Shown: piece by piece, positions 46,429-60,600 of the stretch
Layout: each line of letters starts with the position of its first letter
Position numbering within the stretch: position 1 is the first letter of the stretch
Assembly: GCA_013398615.1 (NCBI GenBank)
Contig: VZSR01001854.1
Location: 9,908,585 to 9,972,584, forward strand
From: Brachypodius melanocephalos
Taxonomy: Eukaryota > Chordata > Aves > Passeriformes > Pycnonotidae
DNA length: 64,000 nt
Reading direction: 5' to 3'
Made by a program: the position numbers and the translations under genes
The notes under the pieces: model-generated
Seen by the model: only the letters and a program-made list of their open reading frames with translations
What the model was told of the DNA's origin: nothing
Databases searched by the model: none

Positions 46429-48554
46429 CTTCTGGAAGTTACATATGCAAAAATTTGGCTAAAGGTACTCATTTTCACTTGAGAAGGGATGCTCCTAGTA
46501 TCACTCTGGTGTATTAGCATGCACTTTGTGCTGATACATTGCCCACTTCACAGTTTAAGGGATATGTGAACAGATGCTCCAGATGATAGCCTGAAGTATA
46601 ATGAGGTCTTGTCAGAGTAGGTTGTTATAGAAATAAATGCATTTTATCTCGTGTTTCTTCCATTCCATGTCACTTGAAACTGAAATTTAAAATGTTATTC
46701 TAAAAGTATTCTGTTAGTATTAAATATTTTAAAAGTAGACAGCAAAGCATAAAAATCCCTTTTCTACAAATGCCTGAACAAATATATACACCCCTGTGGA
46801 TTCCTTTTAAAGGTAAAAGTTGGTACACACAAACAGGAAAAAAGGGTATGTAGAAGGAAAAACAGTATGTGGAAGATTCTGGGGGAAACTGTTCAAAATG
46901 AACATTAGGTCGCATGAGTTTGACTAACTAGAAGGTTACTTCCTTGTGCTAAGGCACTGAAAAATAATCTTTCAGTACCATTTTGCAGGGATCTAAACTT
47001 AAGTTTCTGTCTTCCTAAGAGCAAAAAGTAAATAAATCTTATATACGTAAAGCCAATATTTTTCTTTGTGTAATTGAAATCTTAAATAGTTATTAAAAGA
47101 ATATTCAATGGTTCAAATTTGTGACAGGAAAATAAAGAAAAAAACAAATGAAAAAACCCTCCTGTATTGTGCAAGAATCAGTAATAATAATAAAGTAATA
47201 TTATTAAAATATACTTATTTTATCTGCTGCTTTCCTTGCATTTATATTCACCCTTCCACTGCTCCTGGGCTTCTTGAAGCTGACATTTTCATTTGGACAT
47301 ACAAGTTTTCAGGATCCTGAGTCCATTGACAAGAGAAATATGATGTTAAAGGTAATTGACTCCCCTTCACTGTAGGAGCAGCTTATGGTCATTTCTATGT
47401 TCTTCTAATGTGTATTGCAAACTTTGCTCTTTCTTTACAGGCCTTTAGGTCCATGTTAAAGCTGAATTTACTATATAGAAAGTATGTTGCATATACTGGA
47501 TACTTCTTGCTTTTCTCCTTGTTACCCTGCATTCCTTTAATTGCCTATAGCTGAGTTTACAGGTCTAGGCTCTCTAGAGCCAACACTTGGTTACTTCACT
47601 CACCATTCCATGCCAGTGCTCCTCTACATTCCACACAGTTTTCAACCTGTTTTTAAAGCCCCCGCTGTCATACCAAGCCTGTATTTCTCTGCTTTACACC
47701 ATTATGTTAGAGCCATGAATATTTTGTTCTACACAGAACAAACACTTGTTGCAAGAGTATGTACAGGATTACAGTAATATAATACAGAATTATGCAAAAT
47801 TAAAACAAACTAGTCATAGCCACCTAGTCAGGCTGTTAGAGCTGAACCAGCTAAAACAAAGTTCCAGACAGGTCAAGAAAAGTACAAAGGAATCCTGAAA
47901 AAGTTAATTTATGAGTCCTTGCAACATCAATACAAAACTTATGGCCTATTTTTAGCAATACTGTATTTAGTGGGCTATGGAGTTATATTGTCCTCTCTGT
48001 AGTGCAGGTGGAGGGGGAGAATGTAATTTCTGAATTCCAGTAAAGGATTCAGAGACTGCTCTTTTTATATTCTGAAAAGATAGAACTCTTTTACACATTT
48101 TAAAACTCTCTGGGTTGTTTTTGTTTGTTTGTTTGTCTTTCTGAAGTTTTCCTGAATTTCTTTTGTTGGGATGAAATAAATTTAGTACCAACCAGGTTTT
48201 GTTTCCTTAGCAGTGGCATTCATATTCCTTACTTGCCTTCTGATCAAGGTGCCTCTTGAATTTATTAAACTGCTATTTTTTGACATATGTTGCATGTAAA
48301 ATAGTCTCCTGTGGAATATTGGATAAAACATAAAAGCCACAAAAATTATTGCTTTTATAAATTTTTCCTTATTTACAACACCTTAGAAGATAAATAAGGC
48401 AGAACCCTTAAAGTTTTTCTTTTAAAGAATTGACCAATCGGTATTTACAAGCCTGTGTATTTACAGCGTAGGCACAAAATTATAATATTTCTAGTATTCT
48501 TCAAGTAACACACATATAAGAAAAAATTGTGTGTTTCTTATATTCTGTAAAGAT
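46429..48554. other. AT-rich unique sequence, no gene seen
   Basis: No gene or known repeat is recognised. Short frames have no domains. Confidence 0.5.
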
Positions 48555-48615
48555 TCATACAGAACTGTAATGATTTGAAGTTGGAAAGATGCATTAAAAT
48601 TTTCTAACCCTCTCA
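48555..48615 (-). mobile_element. Possible very old CR1 3' end, minus strand
   Basis: The plus-strand order CATACAGAACTGTAATG, TTTGAAGTTGGAAAG, CATTAAAATTTTCTAACCC resembles the complement of a CR1 3' end (CATAGAATCATAGAATG, TTTGGGTTGGAAGGG, CTTAAAGATCATCTA). Similarity may extend weakly to about 48660. It is highly diverged. Confidence 0.38.
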
Positions 48616-51600
48616 ATAATCAGTATTGTAATACACACTCTGTAATCAGTATTGAAAATTCACTATTTCGCTTGTAATTCCACCCATAAGATTAAGAACA
48701 GTTTAACAGGTCTTGGTCATCTATCTCTTTAATAACAGGGTTTAGCCAGAATAATTGCTGTAAGGAGAGATTGTTCTCAGCCCCTAATAGAAGAGCTGGA
48801 CATTTAGATGGAAATAGCCCATTATTTATACTTTCAGATTTATCTCAAAACATATGCTGTAATTAGATACTTAAAGACAAGACTGTATACTTTAAAACAC
48901 CACAATAAGTACAAGAGTTATTCTTGTTAGTAAGAGAGAAATGCCTTAATCTTGAAAGCTCATCTAGATTGGAGTACAATGATGTGTAACCTGCTGATTC
49001 AGAGACCAGTTGTCTCTGTAACATACCTTCCATACCCACCTGGATCATTGAATTGGCTTAAGTCTCTGAACTGGGGGTTGAAGTGAAAAAAGTAAACAAA
49101 TTTATACATATATATATATAAAAATACATATGTATATATATACACACACATACATGTATATGCTAAATTAGCAAATTTTTTTTTCTGTCACCTATCAGTA
49201 GATGAATGATTTATATGTTTTCCTCAAAAGCCATATAAATATGTAGTTAAATGTTTGAGCAGCCTCATTGAATGTGGGCAATAAATTCATGTTTGCAAAA
49301 TTTCTGGGTGCAGCATGAGAACATACAGACCTTGAGGTTTGAAATCAAATCAGATAAAACATCATATTGTCTTATTTAGAGCTACTGCCTCCCTTTGAAG
49401 GCAAGAATTTTAAAGCCATATAGGTTCATATGATTTTCATCATAGAACCTATATTCTATGATGCAATAGTTTGCTAACCCTGTTTTTCTGTGACTACACC
49501 TTCTTAAAAGAAAGCTTGAAAATCAGTGTTTAAAATACTGTAAATGGCATTTAATTGTGCACATTTTACTGAATAATTTATTAGTGTTAAACCTCCTCCT
49601 CTAACTAATTTCAAAGCCAAAAAACAAGGACTCTTATGTAGGGGTTTTGTAGAGCTAAAGGGTCTATCATCTCTCTTTCAGCTTCCCCTTGAAATCTGGA
49701 CTTTTTAGGTTGCAAACAAGGTGGATGACAATGTTATTAAGTACTGAACAATATTTAAGACCTGTAACTGTTTTTATAAAACACATTAAATTTGCTGTTG
49801 TGTACCAGCAACCAGATGTATGCAACAAAAATAATAAATAGAGAATACCTTTTTAAAAGAGCATATGATGAAAGAGTGCTGTAACTACTTATTCTGTTTG
49901 ACTTTGAGGAGATGTTGAGTAGATGGCCTGCACAGATAATTCTGTTTGCCAGATTTACCAGGTGAGTTAAAGAAAAACATATATTAAAACCTGAGACTTT
50001 GGATGATATAACCTTGTACAGCATTTAATCTTACATCAGAATTCCTTGTCTGAAGATCTAGATTTCTCCTTAATGCTGCTTGTATGAGTGAATTTAAATC
50101 AGTCTTTACACTGCATGCAATTAATTCAATTTTGTACTGAATGCTTGTGCCCAATTTTTTTTTTCTGAATTTTGTTAGCACTCCTTAGATATCCACATTA
50201 TTCACATTTATCCGTCCTAACCCTTTTATTCCTCTTTCAAAAAAAAAAAAAAATCTCCTATGATCATGCTTTGGTGAGTAGAAGGTTGAAGGAGGTTTTT
50301 GGATGCTGGGGATTTGTTTTGTTTTGATTTGTTTTTGTTCTGGAGTGCCAGAACAGAAAAGAAACCCAATAGGTTGCAGCCAGTCAGAGTGTGTATCCTA
50401 TTACACAATTACCCCGAGAGTCTTAAGTGCCCACTGGGGACCTCAGAGCACTCAAATAAAGCATTGTGTTGAGTTGTGCTGTGGCAGCAAAAAGGAATAA
50501 AAGATGCTTTGGATGCTGTAAAGTTAAATTGATCCCTACAGTGAAAAGTGACAACAATAGATAAGGTCACTGAAAACTTTACTGAGTGCTGAATCTTTGA
50601 CCCAAGGTGAATCACCCTTCCCCTTTATGCAAACTCTAGTTAAATTTGATCTGGGTAATGGAAGCACTGACACATCCGTGGTGACAGAGGCTAGTCTGTT
50701 CATCTTTTTACATGTGTATGTCTCAAGTAGCATTCACCTGAAATTGCAAATGCTTCTGAGAATAACTTTTTTTCGTTATGTCCAAAGCATGTTAAAATTT
50801 CCTTGGTAACCATCTGTGATTATCTGTCAAAATCCATACTCATTTTAAATAAGGACAAAGGACTTTGTGGACTAGGCACTAAATTTCATGAAAACTGCAC
50901 AGGGAAACTTGAAAGTGCAAGTATTTTATCAATATATTTCTTACAAGGAATTCAATACTGCAGGATATAATTTATATTGTAGAAATATAGTCTATTGAAT
51001 GCCTGAATAGATTACAAAGGGAAGAAGTAAAATTTAAAAGTCTGTGGCATTAAAAATGTTGTGAAAGAAGTTTAATTAATTTTAAGCTAAAAGTACTTTT
51101 CAAAGATTAGAAACATTCTTGATTTTCAGTTAATTTGTCATTATGGGACATACTTGGTAAAATATTTTACAGCTAAACTTTATGCATATCTTGAACTCCT
51201 TATTCAGCAAAGCACTCTGGCCTTGCCAAATTGAGACTGTTGGTACCCTGTAGTAAATTCTGTGTCTTCAGTCCTGGAAGCTATTTAAATTCTTAATGCT
51301 TATGGATTTCATTGAAGGTTATTCTGTGACTAAAGTGTGTTTTAGTGTGCTTACAGAAAAGCCATGTTGTTAAATTAAAATTGCACTCACCTACATTTTT
51401 GTTTAGAAGCAGTGTACACAATATTCCATGTCCAGTTTAGTAAGTCCAGAGATGATTTGTGAAACTCACAGATGTTCATCAGCAGTTTGATTGTTTCACT
51501 GGTTAATGTATTTTGGGGTAGAGCTAAAAAAAGTATAGGTGAACAGGCATAGTTTTTATTTTGGCTATTCATCTTCCCGTATAAGTATGCATCCTACTTA

Positions 51601-54600
51601 AAGCAAGTGCATTTGTGTTTTATGCATTTGAGGAGCCTATCCTGCCTGTATGTCAAAATGCCATGTGCTGAACAATTGTAATGTTGTGTAAGCTTCTAAA
51701 AAGTATCCCTAAATAAATATATTAACTAATATTTTATGTTTTGCATCATGATTTTCAAATCTGTATTTAAAAGTAGGCCAGTGAACCTTCATTTTATTGA
51801 AGTAGCAGTCCATATGATACCATACAAGTTGCACAAAGAATGGTTACAAAAATCTCTCTTATTCTTTAAAATGTTCAACATATTTCTCTGCCTGTTTCAT
51901 GTCTCTGTAAAACATTCTGTCATTTACCATAGCAGTTTCCACTAGGAAATTAGGTTAAAAAGCTACATCTGATATAAAATGAAGAATTTATTTGCTAATA
52001 TGAATATGCATTTTTTCTGAAAAGCATCATTTAAGGATAATGTTTTAATCATGTAGAAGTTTCTTTGCTGTTTTCATTGATGGAGGAGATCCAGATTTGA
52101 CTTTTTTAAACTTTTTCTTGTCATCATTAACAATTAAAAAGCTTTCATACTTTCTTTTTGAATGCATAAGTAAATAATTAATAAGTTAAAATGCAAACAT
52201 AAATTTCAGAACTGAACACAAGTGTTCAAAAATATTTTTACTTACTTGTGATTTTTGCACTAGGGTAATCTAATCACCGTTTCAAAAAAATAACAGTCTG
52301 AGGATTTATTGAAGATATGTAGAGAATGCAAGTGTTTGTCATGAACATATGTGCTATATGTAAAATGGTAACTGTAGGTTCCTCTGTTCTAGGCACACAT
52401 ATATCCTGCTTATGAAGATTTTTTTTGTTTGTTTACTTGGTTGTGTTTGTACTTGGTTGTTGTTTTGTTTTGGAGAGCATTGTTACTATAGATCTTCTTA
52501 GTACTTTCGGACTAAGTAATGCTTTCATTGATGAGTTTGCATTTTTCTGTTAAGCACAGTTGAATAAAACAATGCAACACAGGATTTGGACAATGTTTTA
52601 AATTACAGAATTTGAGAAATAATATAAAAATCTTTTCCTTACATAATGTGGCACAAATATCAGGATCTATCTTGACTTTTTAGAAAAGGCTAATGAAGAA
52701 TAGATACTGAAATTAGAAAAAAAAATTTTTCTTTATAAAACTTATGATGTGGTGGCTGAAGGAAATGGTGATTCACTTTACAACAGGGCTGATTAAATTT
52801 GTGTAAAATTCTTTTGAGACAGACATTTTATATTTTGTTATTTAAAAGCGATACTTTGTTTTGTGTTTGACAAGTAATATGAAGATAAATAGTGTAATTC
52901 AATGTTGATGCACCTCTGTGTAAAAAGTTTTCTAAATATTTGAAACTATCTAAAGAATTTAGATCATTTTCCACTGTTCAAGTAGGGAGGAAAAAAAGTT
53001 CTGTGAAAGTTAAGCAACATTTTTTAAAGAACACTATTAAATATCATGTACTTGGACTAGCATGTAGATGTAACGAGAATCCTTAATAAATTAAGTTTGG
53101 AGGTTTAAGACAGCAAAAATACTAAAGACCACTAGCAGGAAGACTACTTAAGCTTTAACCACATTTTTTCAGCTGCTTCGCAACCCTGCACTTCATTTGT
53201 ATGCTGACTTCTCTTTCTATGTTCTCTTTCTGTCTCTGCTTTGCATCTTTTGAATACCTCAGCCTTGTCCATCTCAAGGTTCACCTTGTCTTTTCTTCTG
53301 ATTAACTTCTGTTTACAGTCATCAAAGAGAACTCCTTGCCAATCATTGCTAGAAATTGTCTATAAAAGGAATTTTGTCACATGGGAAGCGTGACAAACCT
53401 TTCTTCTGATGGAAAATCATTTCAAAAATACCTTTGTACACATTAGAATATTTTGCTTGAGCAACATTACTATTAAACTGTATGTTCATCACGTATTTAT
53501 GATGACTGTTGAAGGCACTTGGTAATTGTCTCTTTTATCTCATTCTCCTTTATAGTTCTTGTTTTATTTTGCCCCAACTAAATGGGTAGATTACACTGAA
53601 CACATGTCAATTTTTCATTTCACCCTGATTTTCTAGTGGGAAATATTCTGTGGAAAATCCCCTCCAGAAACCTCTTTCAAATAATGGATTTGGATGAAAC
53701 AGCTTTTTCTTTGAGGGAAATATTCCATGAATGCAATGTAGTTACAGTATATGGAAATTCCTGTGGAGATTAAAAAAGAAAATAGATTCTCAAGTCTAGT
53801 TATGGCCCTTTGGCTCCACTGAGACTCTGTAAATTACTTTATCCAACCATAAATAACCAGAGGAACATTTTCCTGCAGGCACATCTGTGCCACTGATGAG
53901 CCATTAGTTTTTCCCCTTCGGGTCCTGTGCTGGTGAGAGCCATGTTGAGAGTGATGTAGCTGACCTTCATCACTCCAGATGAATCTTGTAGTGGCACTGG
54001 CTTCATTAAAGACCAGTGTCACTAGCATTACAGAGGCCATGGAGCAGACTGTCAGATGAGGAATATCTGCTCTCTACAGACCATCATCATCTGCATTGAG
54101 TGAAGACTGTGTAGTTGAGTTGTAGCTTAATTCTGAATCCTTCTATGTGCAGCAGTTCCTGGACCAGTCTGTAAGTGCAGTTAATTCAGTTCTTACTTGT
54201 TCAGGACATCCCCAATAAGGAAATCTGCCACTTCATTATTACTCCATGAATACTTGAACCAAACTAGTCACATTTATTAGCAAAGATTGCTGCCTAATGG
54301 GGAGAATCAGGTTGTTTTACTGAAGAAATCTTCACATAAAAATGGCACTTATGCCTTTCGCTGCCTCATATGAGATTGATTCTGTCCACTTACTTTTCTA
54401 AGAGCTTTCTGTCCTTCTAAATTTGTGATGCAGAGCAGCATATGCTGAAACACTGTGCCAAGTGGCTCACAGCCAAATTTGCTGTTGTTCCTTTTTGCCC
54501 TGTCACAGTACTGAAACAGTCTCTCCCCGACAAATGAAACATCTATCATGATTGATTGTGAAGTTCCCCAAATAATAATTCTTTTGAAATGTTTTTTTTT

Positions 54601-57600
54601 GCTAACCAAGGAACCCTCTTAATGGAGTTCTAGGTTAATCTGAAGGAGCCTGCTGATAGACTTTGCTTAGCACTCTCCATTCTCCAGCCTTCCAGAACAT
54701 TTTTAGCTGCGCATTTTGCAATGGTATTTCAGAAGCTGGACACTTCAGCTATCTTCCCTCTGCTCAAAGCAAGCCTTTGAGGAAGAAAACAATCAGTTAA
54801 TAGTTTGTTTTGAAAGCTGAATTCCATACTACTGCCTGATCTTTTTGTCATCTGACCATTGACTATCAAAAATGTTACCTCCTAGGCTGTCAAAACTTTC
54901 TCTAGTTAACTGAGTATTCTCTCAACTAGGGTGTCTTTGAAGATTCTCAGTGAATCAGGTTAGGTTCGAATATGTAATTAGTAGCCCCTAGAAAAGTAGC
55001 CCCTCAGCAGTCGTGTAGTAATAAACCTTATTTCCACCAGAAGTTAAAAGAGCCTTCAAATTGTTGTCTCTGACAGTAAATTATCTCAGAACTAAAGCTC
55101 TGCATCTATAGCAATTTTGGCTGTTTTCTTGGGGGATAAGATTAATCAGCCTCATAGCATTCTGCAAATCCCTTTTTGTTTGAAGAACAGAAAAATATAA
55201 AGTCAGATGAGCCAAGAGCAGCCCGGAGAAATATTTTTGTACCAAGGTAAAGGGTGTGAAAGAGAGAGAGGGTACAGGGTTCTTTTTGGATCTTGGTAAG
55301 AAAGATCTGACAACAAATGGCTCAATAAAATAGCTGTTTTAATAAAATAGAGTAAAAAGATGAATGCAGATAGCAAGTAAATCTTTTATCCCTCCAGAGG
55401 CTGGTACCTCTGTGTTCGTGCAGAATTAGATTGACCCCAAATGTTTTCTTGCATTACACAGTGTGCAGATCTTGTCTGTGGTTTCAATTCCATTTTTTGG
55501 CCATTCAAACAATTACATACATCACTAACTATTTGAAATACAATGGTTTTCCAGTCTGAATCAATAGAGAGATACTTTGTTAAGATCTAGTACTGTCAGG
55601 AACAAACTAGAAGCATCAGAAGGAAGCACATAGCTCAATACAAACTGGTAGAATTAGTTTTTCTGAAACAGAGGTGTTCACATCAGAAAGCTACAGTATA
55701 CAGGAAAGAAGTGTTTTATAGATTATTGAATATTTTATGCATGAGGAGAAAAGCAGTTTTGAATTCTCTGTGGTCTAATAACTAAGGGGTTGCAAAAGTA
55801 GGGTGTGATTTTACTTCTTTTAGAGATAATGACAAAACTCCCATAATTTACATGTGAAGTAAAATTTTTATAGAAAAGGCTGACTAGCACTTCCAAAACC
55901 CCATATTTCTTAAGCTTTAAGTTGTAATTTAATTCTTAAGGTTAAATGCTTCTAGAATTTCTCAATAAAATCTGTTACAGAGGAATTCTTTGCTAATGCC
56001 TGTTCTATTGGCAAATATGCAAATATGTTCTAGAAAGCAGGTGGACACAATTTCATACTGTGTTGGTGGCTTTTAATATTTATTGTAAATGATAGAGAAA
56101 ATTATTGACCATTAGTTGGGAACAGCTTGTGTTCATAGCAGGTCATGAGGTTGAAGCTTTCATGACCACAGCAGATGCTGCACATTGGGGAACTTGCCCA
56201 ATGACCTTACATTCCTTGGCACTCGAGTACATGTGACTGCTGATCTAGACAGTATCCTACTTATCTTCTGATTTATTTTAGAGTGAAGATTGCTTTGAAT
56301 GATGACACTGATAATACGTGGGAGACTTTTTAAAAATTTTTTTTCAGTATACTTCCTTGGATGTGATAGCATATTTCAATAAAAATTGCGTAATACTCTG
56401 AAATCTTAATTTCTGAGCTAAAATCTTTAATTCTTTTTTTTTTTCCTATAAATTATTAGCTCTCCACAATTGCATTGTACTCTGTTTTGGTCCACAACTT
56501 ATTCTGCTGGCTTTGAAGAGACTGTTGTGAGAATTGTGCTCCTTCTCAGTGTCACTAGGAATATATTGGCACTACAGGCTACACTTGCTCATTGACTGAT
56601 GGCTGTAACCTCACTTTCATGATTTACATGCCACCTCATCTGTGTTGTTTCCTTCCTATACATTCAGAGATGCCTACTGCATCTGCACACAAGATCACCT
56701 GTGCGAATTGGCATGATGAGGATCTGCCAGCTACAGAGGAATGACAGGCTTTTTCTGTGCTGTGCAGTATACGAAGCTGATATTTTTTTCGTGGGTGAAA
56801 TGCATGGCATCACACCTTCCCTTCACAACCCTTAATGCTGAAGTGGTTTTGCCATATATATAAAATATATAATGTATAATTTATATACACAATCATCTTG
56901 GAAACCTGAAAACTGATAGATCATGTATGTTAAATAGACCATGGAACAATAAAATAATTATAGGACAATAATTAGACAGTCAGAGAAGCTTTAGAGGATA
57001 TTTTAATTCTTTCTACCTTGTGTGTGTTGAACTCTCAAGGTAAATGCAATATAGTAATTATAATTTGGTTTGACACAATATATGAAGCAGTTATTACTTT
57101 TACCAGTTTGAACACCAGCTTCTGGAACTGGGCAACTATTATAAATTTGTGGGCTCTTTCCACCTTGCATAGATGTCAACAATGACTATCGTTTTTAACA
57201 GAATTTCTGCATGGGAAAACACACCATCATGAAGGGTCCTGAGACATTGCAGTTGCTCTATGATTTATCTCATATCTGTGCAGAAACAGACCATAGTCAT
57301 CATCTAAAAGCTGGTTCTGCTAAACATTACACAGCCTTTTTCATTTGGTTAATGTTTGTGGTTCATATTCAGGCAGCTGTTACCAGCAAATCATGTTGGT
57401 ATTCTAAAATGGAAGTCTGCAAGACCAGTAATTAAAACCTGAAAAAATTAATATGTTTTAGTAAAAAGTTCTGTCTCAAACCACAGTTGTTAATGGAGTC
57501 AACATGGACATAGAGTTAACATGGAGTTTTCTCTCTAGAAAACTGGCAAAATTGTCTGCCACAAAAGAAATTTTTCCTTCTGTTCTACAGAATTAAGTGG

Positions 57601-60600
57601 ACCAGTTGAACATATTGATGATCACAAGGGAAGTACAGGGCCAAAGAAGCAGATATTAATTTAGCTACTCACCCCTAACAGAATGCTGACCATGATCATG
57701 AATGCATTTAGTGGACTCTGGGTACGATGGTGCTTCCTGCACACCGGTACATCCATTCAGACTGGGAGTGTCTTCCATACAAAAGTAGAAATTCTTTCAA
57801 AAGAAGAAAATTACCAGAACAAGAATCAGAGTTTGGGGAACCTAACTCTTGAGGTGGAGATTCTTTGAGAGTTCATACTTCAATTCAAAGAGTTAATTTT
57901 TCTTCACAGTAAAAATGTAAAAGTATGTAAAAGAACCTCGTATGAATAGATCATCAGAAGACTGCCAGAGCTTCTTGTCTCTAGAATTAAGAATGTTGTC
58001 ACATTGAATAGAATGTGTCAGAGCTGTAATTCATAGTCAAATCATTTACAACAAAGAAAGAGGAAATGTTGTCTATGGATGCAACTGATTAGCAGAAGAG
58101 CAGTTTTAAGCAAATAGATAAATTACATGCAAAGCTTTTAGAAAAAAAAGTCATGAAAACACTTTGTGCTTCTGTGTCTAAACTTTTTCTTTGTCTCAAG
58201 TGTTTAAATGTCTTTAACTTATCATGAAGAACTTGAGGAAGAGAAAAAGCAATCTAGTGAATTGTTCTTTAGCCTATATTTTGCATAAAGCTGGTTATTC
58301 ATTAGATATTCACTGGGATTCTACTGGATGTAACACTACTCCTGAGTGATAGCGGTGTGACATACTGGGTACTGGTCTACTGCTCAAATAGTGGGATAAA
58401 TTATTTTATATCCATTTGTGTATTCTTTTTTATTTTTTTAAAGATTATCTGCTCAGTCTTGGGGTTCCTATAACCACTGTTAAAGACTCACTGCGATGGA
58501 TTTGCATGTAGTGTCAACAGAAAATTCACCATACTTCAGTTGACCAAGAAAAATTCAATTTCATTTTCTTTCATACTTTTAATTGTTCTGCTAGAATGAA
58601 TAGGATAGATATATTAAAATTATAAAATAGTTCTGAATTTTTACAGATTGAGTGCAAACTGATGTCTTTTTCTATTTGCAGACTTGGATCATTTCATATG
58701 CAAATTCCATGCCAATATCAAATAACCAAATTATCTCTTTCAAGAATTTAATCCTTTTTTTCACCATCCGCTATCCGTAAGTGAAAATCTTTCACAGAGT
58801 CTCATGTGACACAGTCAATAACTACCACTAGACTGAATTTCTTTAGCTAAGTTTACTTCCAGGTTTCTGTGGTTTTAGGTCCAATAGCCTGATTTTCTCT
58901 CCCAAGCCCTCCTCCAAAATGACACTGGCAGGTGCTGTAGCTCATGGAAAGTGCCTTTTTTTGGCATGTCAAGCATTTCTGTGGAGAGTGATTGCCATAT
59001 GAAATTATAGAAATCAATTGAGTATCTTGCTTCCTCTATTGCAATAGAACACAAATTCTTATAAGTTAAATGTATCTATAGATCACAAATTCTTTATTAC
59101 TAGTTAAAATAATAAATTTAGGGTTCAGCTAACAGCGAAGAAAATCTCCTGCTTTTTCCATTTATGCTTCTGTTCAGGAAATATCACACTCATTTTTATA
59201 ATGCACTTGCATTCCATTTCTGTAGAAATTACAAGGCAATAAAAGAAGAAGAAGAAAAGATGATATCCTTCTACTATAGTATCTGTAGGCTGTTGCTTAA
59301 AATAAATAGTTATTCTATTTTACCTGTCATTCCTGGTGCTTCCTTTTTCATAAAGCAGCACAGAAGAGGTCTTCACATTTCAGAAGAAAGGCACAAAGCT
59401 TTCGTGAAAATGCAGTAGACTTTTTTTCCTAAGAGTCTGTTTGTTGAATAAAACTCCTGGAATGTTAGCACATTATTAAAAGGTAGCAAGAGAAGTACAG
59501 CAGCTAATTGTTGCAGTAGGACTTGTTAAAATTCAAGAACACCAGGGAAAAAAAGAATGTTGTTCCTGATGTGCTTGATTGTAATTATGCAGATTTAGCA
59601 GCAATATACCAGTTCAATTAATCAAGTTAAAATACATAAATCCAAGGAGCAAAAAAACATCAAACTTTGAGCACTATGTATATGAGAGATAAAAATCAAA
59701 AGTAAAAAGGAATGATTAGAGAAGATGTGTTATAGACGTGGTGGCAGAGTATGCAAGAAATAGACGTTTTTAAAATTTGGGATGTGTAGCCTAAGATGAA
59801 TAATATAACTTCAGTAACACAAAAAATCCAGTAGCTGTATTTGTACTGTGACAGAAGAGACATATATTTCATTGTTTAAAAAAAAGGGATTTGGAAGGTT
59901 ATGTGGAAGGTTTTAAAAGCCTGCTACTCAGCAGACCTTGCCTATGGAAATTGCTTCAAAATGCACAGTCATAGGTAGGTTCAAAAACTGGCTCAGCCAA
60001 TGCCAGTATATGCAGTCAATGTTATCAAAATCTTGACTGTCTGCAAAATCCAAACTATAAAATCAAATTAGAAGAGGCTTTGCTTACAGTGATGTTGTCA
60101 ACTGAGCATCTAGGTGTTGTAATCTTCCAAGCCCACGAAAAGAGATGATAGAAATCAATCACAGCTTAAAACCAACCTGGGCCTTTCAGGAGGCAGCCTC
60201 ACTCTAAACATCAAATAATTAAGAAAGAATGAGACCCTAAGATTGTAATTTGATATTGTTCAAATGGATTCAGAGTTGCTCCTGTTTCTCCTGCTTCTAG
60301 CTGAGAACTTGGGATTCACAAATCATAGTATCAATTTAACAACCTGTTTTTGTGTAAACCACAGGAAAAAAAACCAACACAAAGTAGTAAAAACATATTA
60401 TGGAATAAGATGTAGGATATTTTACAGATAAAAACAATTCCACTCATTGCTGTCACATATAGAAGCTACAAATCAATGATAAGAAAATCTCTTTTGTTTG
60501 AATAAGCACTGTTTAAGTCCCCTTAATTAAAAATGGAAACTTGGCAGAGAAAACATATATTGGTGGAAATTTGAGTTCTTTAAACAGAATTATATTTTTA

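Noticed and set aside
47420..47485. Acceptor-like TTTCTTTACAG followed by a 42-base open stretch and GTATGT
   Set aside because: Such patterns are frequent by chance; no neighbouring exon or conserved peptide supports it.
55200..55480. Stretch with purine-rich run and AATAAAATAG words considered as an LTR
   Set aside because: No terminal TG/CA pair, no target duplication and no family recognised.
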